Assembly (NCBI GenBank): GCA_902796045.1
Contig: CADBNQ010000254.1
Span: 1 to 5,170, forward strand
DNA: 5,170 nt
Origin: an uncultured Lachnospiraceae bacterium
GTDB taxonomy: Bacteria > Bacillota > Clostridia > Lachnospirales > Lachnospiraceae
Direction: 5' to 3'
The notes under the pieces are model-generated. The model was not told the DNA's origin and made no database searches. It saw nothing but the letters and a program-made list of their open reading frames with translations. The position numbers and the translations under genes are program-made. Position 1 is the stretch's first letter. Each line of letters starts with the position of its first letter. Positions 1 to 5,084 of the stretch are shown one piece after another.

Positions 1-21
1 CTGGCAGGATCAGAATTGTTG

Positions 22-30
22 TGTTAGAAT
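22..30 (+). promoter_or_regulatory. Possible extended -10 promoter for the phosphorelay operon
   Basis: TGTTAGAAT fits an extended -10 element (TG, one base, then a hexamer matching TATAAT at five of six positions). A start near base 37 would give a leader of about 70 nt before the ATG at 106. No good -35 lies at the usual distance, and the window edge is close by. TTGAAA at 35-40 is an alternative -35, but it has no convincing -10 at 16-18 bp. This is a motif match only. Confidence 0.25.
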
Positions 31-105
31 AATTTTGAAAGATTTATACGCCTCAAATGTTTATCGAAAACTATATTTTTAGCAGTTTTTGGAGGTAACC
101 GTTAT

Positions 106-1128
106 ATGAAGGATATAGAACGAACGGAAGAAATTGTAGTGATAGATGATGATCCCATGATCATAAAGCTTGCAAGACGGATTTTTGAAAAAGCAGGCAT
201 GAAGGTTGTCTGTCTTAGTTCCGGTACAGAAGCCCTGTCTTTTTTTAAAGATGCATCTTGTCCGGACATCATACTGCTTGATGTCTATATGCCTGATATG
301 AATGGCTTTGAGGTGCTGAAAAGGCTGAAGGAAGATCCGCTCTTTCGGCAGATTCCTGTGGTGTTTCTAACCGGTGATGAAGATGTCAGGACAGAAACGG
401 CCGGGCTGCATGCCGGTGCGGCAGACTTTATCCGCAAGCCCTTTGCGGCGGAGGTCTTGCTCAAGCGGATTAGAAACATTATTGAGCTGAACCGCCTTCA
501 TCATGATATGGCCAGTGAAATAAGGGCTAAAACCGAGAGGCTTTCCCGGATTTATATTCAGATTGTGGAGGCCCTAGCGGCATCGGTGGATGCCAAAGAC
601 AGATACACTCATGGACATTCTTCCAGGGTAGCGGCATATTCCCGGGAAATAGCAAAAAGAGCGGGATATAACCAGGAAGAACAGGACACCATCTATATGA
701 TGGGGCTTTTGCATGACGTGGGAAAAATCGGCATCCAGGACGCCATCATTAATAAACCCGGCAGACTGACTGACGAAGAGTTTGAGATCATCAAAACTCA
801 TCCGGCTGTAGGTGCGGAGATTCTGAAAAAAATCACGGATTTTCCGGAGCTGGTGATTGGTGCTCACTGGCATCATGAACGATATGACGGGAAAGGGTAT
901 CCGGATGGTCTGTCCGGTGAGGCCATTCCGGAGATGGCCAGGATCATTGCTGTGGCGGACACCTATGACGCTATGACCAGCAACCGCAGCTATCGAGGCG
1001 CCCTTTCCCAGGAATATGTACGGTCAGAGATTGAAAGATGCAAGGGCAGTCAGTTTGATCCCAGATTTGCTGATTTTATGCTGGAGATGATCAATGAAGA
1101 TAAGGATTTCTCCATGAGAGAAATCTGA
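106..1128 (+). CDS. Response regulator with HD-GYP cyclic-di-GMP phosphodiesterase output
   Basis: The 340-residue cytoplasmic protein has two domains. Residues about 9-125 are a receiver: acidic pair Asp14/Asp15, phospho-acceptor Asp59 in LLDVYMP, Thr89, and Lys111-Pro112. A charged helical linker (about 127-150) leads into an HD-GYP domain (about 150-330) with THGHS (His171), His203-Asp204 in LLHDVGK, His232, His256-His257, the DGKGYP signature at 261-266, and Asp285. HD-GYP proteins hydrolyse cyclic-di-GMP at a metal site, and all the expected ligands are visible, so the enzyme is probably active. The extra glutamate known in trinuclear HD-GYP enzymes seems to be Tyr167 here, which suggests a two-metal site (inference from a remembered alignment). 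The ATG at 106 is preceded by GGAGGT at 91-96, nine bases upstream, and the receiver starts right after it. This is the first gene of a likely operon with the Hpt and hybrid kinase genes and is the probable output of their relay. Length is normal for the family. Confidence 0.95.
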   Translation: MKDIERTEEIVVIDDDPMIIKLARRIFEKAGMKVVCLSSGTEALSFFKDASCPDIILLDVYMPDMNGFEVLKRLKEDPLFRQIPVVFLTGDEDVRTETAGLHAGAADFIRKPFAAEVLLKRIRNIIELNRLHHDMASEIRAKTERLSRIYIQIVEALAASVDAKDRYTHGHSSRVAAYSREIAKRAGYNQEEQDTIYMMGLLHDVGKIGIQDAIINKPGRLTDEEFEIIKTHPAVGAEILKKITDFPELVIGAHWHHERYDGKGYPDGLSGEAIPEMARIIAVADTYDAMTSNRSYRGALSQEYVRSEIERCKGSQFDPRFADFMLEMINEDKDFSMREI

Positions 1129-1182
1129 ACATGACTGACTCGTCTATGGAATCGAAAGATATCAACCACATCAGATGGATAA

Positions 1183-1187
1183 AGGAG
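1183..1187 (+). promoter_or_regulatory. Ribosome binding site that sets the Hpt start
   Basis: AGGAG lies eight bases before the ATG at 1196. The in-frame ATG at 1175 would place this site inside the coding sequence and has no purine-rich site of its own, so 1196 is the better start. Confidence 0.8.
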
Positions 1188-1195
1188 AAGGGAAC

Positions 1196-1555
1196 ATGTC
1201 AGATATACAAAAGCTGAAAGAATCAGGCATTGATATCGAGGAGGGTCTGGCTTGCTGTGCAGATGACGAAGAATTCTATGAAGAAATGCTGGGGGAATAT
1301 GTGTCTGAATATCGGTCTGGTCTGGAAGAACTGAATCGGTTTTATGAAGAAAAAGACTGGAAAAATTATGGAATCCGGGCCCACACCGTAAAAAGTACCT
1401 CACGCATGATCGGGGCCAGGTCTTTTTCAGAGACAGCCCGTGAGATGGAGTCTGCAGTCCGGGATGGAAATCAAGAGCAGATTATTGCCCGTCATAGTGA
1501 CTTTATCATTGGATATCAACAGCTTGTTGATGGAATCAGGAAAGCCTTGGGCTGA
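1196..1555 (+). CDS. Free-standing Hpt phosphotransfer protein
   Basis: The 119-residue protein is acidic and appears all-helical, the usual size and character of a single-domain histidine phosphotransferase. The signature at residues 61-74 reads RAHTVKSTSRMIGA: phospho-accepting His63, Lys66 and Gly73 match the family pattern H-x2-K-x6-G. Such proteins carry phosphate from the receiver of a hybrid kinase to the receiver of a response regulator. No membrane segment or signal peptide is present, so it acts in the cytoplasm. It sits between the HD-GYP regulator (67 bp after its stop) and the hybrid kinase (14 bp before its start), which is the order expected for one relay. An in-frame ATG at 1175 would add seven residues (MDKGEGN) but is less likely because the ribosome binding site at 1183-1187 serves 1196. 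The function is confident; the partners are inferred from position. Confidence 0.9.
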   Translation: MSDIQKLKESGIDIEEGLACCADDEEFYEEMLGEYVSEYRSGLEELNRFYEEKDWKNYGIRAHTVKSTSRMIGARSFSETAREMESAVRDGNQEQIIARHSDFIIGYQQLVDGIRKALG

Positions 1556-1569
1556 TCGGGAGAGACAAC

Positions 1570-3306
1570 ATGCGCGATAAGATTCTTAAAATCCTGAACC
1601 CGGATCTGCCTCTGCGCAGCCGGATGTTTCAGCTATTGTCCATCATCGCATTGGCTGAGTTCATTATCGTTACCGCCTATACCATAGTATCAGGCGGGGA
1701 TGGTGACCATATCATCATGATGCTGATTGGTACGGTCCTGTTTGCTGCCACAGTGACCTTTACTTTCCATTCAGGCAGCTTAAGGCTTGGATCGACCATC
1801 TCCGGCCTGCTTTACTATTCTTTGTATCCTTTAACATTTTTTTCTTCGGGAGGAATGTATGGAGGAGCTCCTGTTGTTTTTGCCTTTGCCCTGGTTTATG
1901 TATTTCTCGTGACAGAAAAATGGGAACGGGTTTTGTCTCTTGGTGTGTGTGTGATTGTCAGCGGATTATGTTTTGCTGCTTCTTATCGCTTCCCGGATAT
2001 TCTTGATCGCCATACAGCGCTTATGGAGCATATAGAATCATTTTTAGCCATCCTTCTTGTCACTCTCTTGCTGTGTTCCCTGTTTGCTTTTGTAACAGGG
2101 GTGTACCGCATGGAGAATCGAATCGTGCAGAAGCAGAAAAAGAAAATTGAAGAACTGAATCAAAACCAGAAAAGGTTTTTTTCCGACATGAGTCATGAGC
2201 TCCGCACCCCGGTTAATGCAATCATCGGATTAAATGAAATGACACTTAGAGAAGATATCCCGGATGAGGTCCGGGAGAACTCGATGAATATTGATGTTGC
2301 CAGCAGAATTCTGCTGCATACGGTCAACGAGATCCTCGACTTGTCCAAACTGGAGACAGGCCGGATGGAGATAGTGAATCTTGACTATCAGACCACGGCC
2401 ATGCTGTCAGATATCGTGAATATGATCTGGCTTCGTGCTGAGGAGAAGGGATTGAATTTTAGAATTGCAGCCAATCCCAAGCTGCCGAGAGTCTTATATG
2501 GAGATGAGATGCGGATCAAACAGGTCCTTCTGAATGTCCTGACTAATGCTGTGAAATATACGAAATCCGGTTCTGTGACCTTGACCATCAGCAGCCGCCC
2601 GGAAGAAGATGGCCGGCTGCTTATGATCTATGATATAACCGATACAGGAATCGGTATTAAAGAAGAAAGCATTCCAGATCTGTTCATGGCTTTTCAACGC
2701 ATGGATGCCCGGCAAACCCACACCATTGAAGGCACAGGATTGGGCTTATCCATCGTAAAACAGCTGGTTGATATGATGGATGGCAGGGTGAAGGTTCAGA
2801 GCGAATATGGAAAAGGCTCAACATTCCTCATTGAGATTCCTCAAACAGTCGTGGATTATACTCCCATCGGTGAGATTGATTTTCGTAAAAAAGAGATAGA
2901 TGACAAGTCCAAATATAAAAAGGTTATTGAAAGACCCGGTCTTAGGATACTTGCTGTGGATGATACGCCGATGAACCTGATGGTTGTCAAGAAACTGCTT
3001 AGAGATACAAAGTCTGTTGTAGAAACAGCATCCTCCGGAGCAGAGGCTTTAAGGATGACAGAGGAAAACAGGTATGATGTCATACTGATGGATCATCAGA
3101 TGCCGGAAATGGACGGAATCGAATGTCTGCACAGGATACGAACCCAGGAGAACGGCAAGTGTAAAGAAAGCAAAGTCGTCTGCCTTACCGCTAATGTCGG
3201 TACTGAGATGGAAAAGCTGTTTTTGCTGGAGGGATTCGACGGTTATCTAAGTAAACCGGTAAAGGGTAAGATCCTGGAGGAGGAAATCGTACGACTGACT
3301 TCTTAG
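1570..3306 (+). CDS. Six-transmembrane hybrid sensor histidine kinase with C-terminal receiver
   Basis: The protein has 578 residues. Six hydrophobic segments lie at about 19-40, 47-66, 73-93, 101-115, 121-139 and 155-179. The basic N-terminus (Arg2, Lys4, Lys7, Arg16, Arg18) predicts N-in and C-in topology. There is no large extracellular sensor domain, so the signal is probably sensed in the membrane or in short loops. A Lys-rich coiled-coil-like helix (180-203) leads to the HisKA domain with SHELRTP at 208-214 (phospho-accepting His209). The ATPase domain follows: Asn322 and Asn326 (N box), DTGIG at 358-362 (G1), LFMAF at 371-375 (F box) and GTGLGLS at 388-394 (G2). After a charged linker, the receiver (about 458-576) has Asp464/Asp465, acceptor Asp508 in LMDHQMP, Thr540 and Lys562. 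All catalytic residues are present. The start at 1570 has GGGAGAG at 1558-1564 just upstream. The likely route is His209 to Asp508 to the adjacent Hpt protein. The input signal cannot be told from sequence. Confidence 0.95.
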   Translation: MRDKILKILNPDLPLRSRMFQLLSIIALAEFIIVTAYTIVSGGDGDHIIMMLIGTVLFAATVTFTFHSGSLRLGSTISGLLYYSLYPLTFFSSGGMYGGAPVVFAFALVYVFLVTEKWERVLSLGVCVIVSGLCFAASYRFPDILDRHTALMEHIESFLAILLVTLLLCSLFAFVTGVYRMENRIVQKQKKKIEELNQNQKRFFSDMSHELRTPVNAIIGLNEMTLREDIPDEVRENSMNIDVASRILLHTVNEILDLSKLETGRMEIVNLDYQTTAMLSDIVNMIWLRAEEKGLNFRIAANPKLPRVLYGDEMRIKQVLLNVLTNAVKYTKSGSVTLTISSRPEEDGRLLMIYDITDTGIGIKEESIPDLFMAFQRMDARQTHTIEGTGLGLSIVKQLVDMMDGRVKVQSEYGKGSTFLIEIPQTVVDYTPIGEIDFRKKEIDDKSKYKKVIERPGLRILAVDDTPMNLMVVKKLLRDTKSVVETASSGAEALRMTEENRYDVILMDHQMPEMDGIECLHRIRTQENGKCKESKVVCLTANVGTEMEKLFLLEGFDGYLSKPVKGKILEEEIVRLTS

Positions 3307-3527
3307 TGAGGGAAGTGATATTTTACCGCCCGTCACATGACAGGAACTGGGCGCCAGCTCGATTTTCCCTCCCAAGACCTCGGTACCCCGCAGCAACAGC
3401 ATGCACACCGGCCTTCATCACTGTAAACCTGATTTTTAGTCCGGCTGTCAGGGCACTCGAACACTATCCCTGGATAGACGGATAGACGAGACAGCTCCGA
3501 AGACAGGGACAGCCAGACTGTTCAGTA
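3307..3527. other. Convergent intergenic spacer rich in inverted repeats
   Basis: These 221 bases separate the kinase gene and the oppositely oriented STAS-kinase gene. No gene is supported. Bases 3438-3449 (AGTCCGGCTGTC) pair with 3508-3519 (GACAGCCAGACT) over 12 positions with one mismatch, enclosing a smaller CTATCC/GGATAG pairing at 3464-3477. A second stem, CCAGAC at 3513-3518 with GTCTGG at 3535-3540, shares bases with the first and surrounds the minus-strand stop codon. Neither stem is followed by a T-run on either strand, so a standard intrinsic terminator is not evident. The only T-run on the plus strand (3433-3437) lacks a strong hairpin before it. The stretch at about 3340-3420 looks more G+C-rich than the genes. 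It may act as a bidirectional transcript end or be a degraded repeat; both are guesses. Confidence 0.6.
3472..3487 (+). repeat. Tandem 8-bp repeat, two copies
   Basis: GGATAGAC occurs twice head to tail. The first copy also forms an inverted pair with CTATCC at 3464-3469. The repeat is short and sits in the loop of the larger inverted repeat of the spacer. Confidence 0.7.
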
Positions 3528-4712
3528 TTACATTGTCTGGAAAAGATAACGTATCGTCTTTTCGTTAGGAATAACCACCGGGCGAAGCAGATTATTCATA
3601 ATGGCATCTGCTCTTGCCATAGCCCGCTCGCTTCCTGCGCCGGGGACCATGGTGACATTAAAGGCATAGAGCAATCCAAGCTTTTTGTAATACTCTTCAA
3701 GTTCCTTCGGATCTGTGATCCCTGTATACTTCATAAAGAAGATGTTCCCGGTTTTTAAAATCATCTCAGCAGGCATACCAACACTCCCCTCGATAACATC
3801 GGGAGTATTCTGCGGTGCTGAAATCATGTCACGGAAGATGGAAACCAGATCGCAGATGGGTGGTCCTATGGTTACTTCAGGCATGTCGATAAGCACCAGT
3901 TCCCCATCCTGAATCATGATATTGCCCGGGTGAAGATCATTGTGTGTTACAGTGTCAGCATCCGGGATGCTGTCAATCAGACTGTGGAGAAGCTCAATCT
4001 CCTCTGCGCTGCACCATTTATCCAGATTGTTTGCACGTTCATGCATAACGTCCTGAATCCTGCTAAAGCTGCCGACAGGTACATGTGTGCTGTGGAGCGC
4101 CTTAGCCAGTTCTACATACTGGTCTGTGTATTCCTCCAGTTTTTCAGGATGTTCACATAGAGCATGTCCTAAAGTGTCTGACTTAAGAAGCTCAAATACA
4201 ACACCCAGGCAGTCTCCGACACGTACCACATCGAAAGGGATAACGGAGGGAATACCGTTGATAAAGGCTGTACGTGCAAACTCTCTTTCCCGGTCAATGG
4301 CTTCAAGAGTCATCCAGGGTTTGTAAACCTTGACGATGGTATCCTCGTCTAAACGGAAAACCGTACCGTTGCCGCCCTGGCCCAGCTTTTCACAGCCGTC
4401 AACACTGATTTCGCGCAGTTTTTTACGAACATTCAACAGCTCCACGAATCCTGTTACATCAAAGATATCATATACTTCGGAAGAAACATTGATAACATCA
4501 ATAGGATATCCTTCCGCTTTACGCAGCTTCATAAGCAGACGGAGACCTGCACTGGAAATGTATTCAAGATCAGCTGCATCAAGTATTACCCCGGCATTCG
4601 GAGCTGCCTTTCTCATCTCCATCAATTCAACCTCAACCTCATTTACATTGCCGGAATCAATACGGCTGTCGAGGGTGATTGTCAGTTTGCCATCTTTTTC
4701 TGAAGATTTCAT
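3528..4712 (-). CDS. STAS domain fused to an aminoglycoside-phosphotransferase-like kinase
   Basis: The 394-residue soluble protein has two parts. Residues about 5-100 form a STAS (anti-sigma-factor antagonist-like) domain. The ISSAGLR motif at 52-58 aligns with the phosphoserine motif of SpoIIAA/RsbV and puts Ser54 at the regulatory position. Residues about 105-390 form a kinase of the APH/choline-kinase fold: Gly-rich loop GQGGNGTVF at 111-119, Lys128 in IVKVYK, catalytic loop HNDLHPGN at 257-264 (Asp259, Asn264) and metal-binding Asp276 in LIDMPE. These residues suggest an active phosphotransferase. The layout resembles the TIGR02172 family, first named from Fibrobacter (recalled, not searched). 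The substrate is unknown. Antibiotic resistance is not implied; a protein or small-molecule substrate, or Ser54 itself, are all possible. The start has GGAGG (4723-4719) six bases before the ATG. The gene stands alone, convergent with the phosphorelay operon. Its stop codon lies in the loop of a small inverted repeat. Confidence 0.88.
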   Translation of the reverse strand: MKSSEKDGKLTITLDSRIDSGNVNEVEVELMEMRKAAPNAGVILDAADLEYISSAGLRLLMKLRKAEGYPIDVINVSSEVYDIFDVTGFVELLNVRKKLREISVDGCEKLGQGGNGTVFRLDEDTIVKVYKPWMTLEAIDREREFARTAFINGIPSVIPFDVVRVGDCLGVVFELLKSDTLGHALCEHPEKLEEYTDQYVELAKALHSTHVPVGSFSRIQDVMHERANNLDKWCSAEEIELLHSLIDSIPDADTVTHNDLHPGNIMIQDGELVLIDMPEVTIGPPICDLVSIFRDMISAPQNTPDVIEGSVGMPAEMILKTGNIFFMKYTGITDPKELEEYYKKLGLLYAFNVTMVPGAGSERAMARADAIMNNLLRPVVIPNEKTIRYLFQTM

Positions 4713-4732
4713 AGTATTCCTCCATTATAACC

Positions 4733-4760
4733 AGTTTACTGCCCGGTTTATTGATATCAA
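4733..4760 (-). promoter_or_regulatory. Candidate proximal promoter of the STAS-kinase gene
   Basis: On the minus strand TTGATA (4760-4755) and TAAACT (4738-4733) are 16 bp apart. They match the -35 consensus at five of six positions and the -10 at four of six. Transcription would start near 4726, just ahead of the ribosome binding site at 4723-4719. The -35 lies in a perfect 10-bp palindrome, TTGATATCAA (4751-4760), which could be an operator. A better-looking TATAAT at 4729-4724 is too close to the ribosome binding site to give a normal leader. Motif match only. Confidence 0.3.
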
Positions 4761-4956
4761 AGACAGTTCTTCAGACTCTAATCGCTTCAAACTTTTTTAT
4801 CGAACCGGTGATTTTTCTGCATTTTTTCCAGTATTTTTTAGAATGTTACGGATTCAGCTGCTCTAGTAAAGGAACTGAAGACAGCCTTTGCATTCTTTAG
4901 GTAGAACACCTCCGTGTTTCCGTCATCTGCAGAATACATCTGCTGTAATGATGGAT

Positions 4957-5028
4957 AGGCATAAATCTCCTTTTGGTGTGATGTTTTTTGGTCAATTCTA
5001 TTATACCAGAAGGCAAGGGTTTATGCCT
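4957..5028. repeat. 9-bp perfect inverted repeat (outer pair A)
   Basis: AGGCATAAA at 4957-4965 is the exact reverse complement of TTTATGCCT at 5020-5028. The pair spans 72 bp and encloses the candidate distal promoter. TTTATGC recurs as a direct repeat at 5032-5038. The right arm also pairs locally: AAGGCA at 5010-5015 with TGCCTT at 5024-5029. Confidence 0.6.
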
Positions 5029-5072
5029 TATTTTATGCGTTGAAATATTGATTTTTCAAGGTTCATCACACC
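4975..5072. repeat. 9-bp perfect inverted repeat (pair B), interleaved with pair A
   Basis: GGTGTGATG at 4975-4983 is the exact reverse complement of CATCACACC at 5064-5072, a span of 98 bp. Its left arm lies inside pair A and its right arm outside, so the two pairs cross. The right arm also forms the left half of the palindrome at 5066-5084. Confidence 0.6.
5000..5008 (-). promoter_or_regulatory. Candidate distal extended -10 promoter
   Basis: On the minus strand TGGTATAAT is a perfect extended -10 element (TG, one base, TATAAT). No good -35 is present at 17 bp, which extended -10 promoters do not strictly need. Transcription would start near 4993 and give the STAS-kinase gene a leader of about 280 nt. 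The same bases are codons Trp-Tyr-Asn of the 60-codon open frame, so the match may be accidental. Confidence 0.35.
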
Positions 5073-5084
5073 TTAACGGTGTGA
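5066..5084. repeat. Perfect palindrome with 7-bp arms, operator or hairpin
   Basis: TCACACC and GGTGTGA flank the five bases TTAAC with no mismatch. As DNA this resembles a dimeric repressor site; as RNA it would be a stable short hairpin. No proper T-run follows on either strand, though the plus-strand side is T-rich (GTAGTAGTTTTAG). A lone GGTGTGA half-site at 4975-4981 lies just past the candidate distal promoter on the other side. Confidence 0.65.

Noticed and set aside
2..82. Plus-strand frame open from the left edge to a TAG at 80-82
   Set aside because: It is only 26 codons and A+T-rich without any recognisable protein feature. Another frame stops at 25-27, so there is no basis to call the tail of an upstream gene.
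67..90. AAAACT/AGTTTT pairing followed by Ts just before the first gene, as a terminator
   Set aside because: The stem is all A-T but one pair, the loop is long, and the T-run is part of the stem.
1131..1217. 28-codon frame starting five bases after the HD-GYP stop
   Set aside because: It runs out of frame into the Hpt gene. The only purine stretch before it (GAGAG) is weak and the product is unlike any protein I know. A coupling leader is possible but unsupported.
3325..3337. ACCGCCCGTCACA, identical to the universal 16S rRNA sequence near its 3' end
   Set aside because: Only 13 bases match and the flanks do not resemble 16S rRNA. A match of this length to some part of 16S is expected fairly often by chance in 5 kb.
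3337..3426. 29-codon plus-strand open frame starting at the ATG at 3337
   Set aside because: It has no ribosome binding site, an unusual Gln/Pro/His-rich composition, and lies in a spacer between convergent genes.
3431..3437. T-run as intrinsic terminator of the kinase operon
   Set aside because: No stable G+C-rich hairpin precedes it; the best local pairing is ATCA with TGAT.
4330..4866. 178-codon plus-strand frame opposite the STAS-kinase gene
   Set aside because: It is Ser/Arg/Thr-rich, has no recognisable domain, and is antisense to a gene with clear catalytic motifs, so it is a shadow frame.
4897..4962. 21-codon minus-strand frame preceded by AAGGAG
   Set aside because: The spacing from GGAG to the ATG is only four bases, and the short product (MPIHHYSRCIL...) overlaps a longer protein-like frame. 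I could not support it as a leader peptide.
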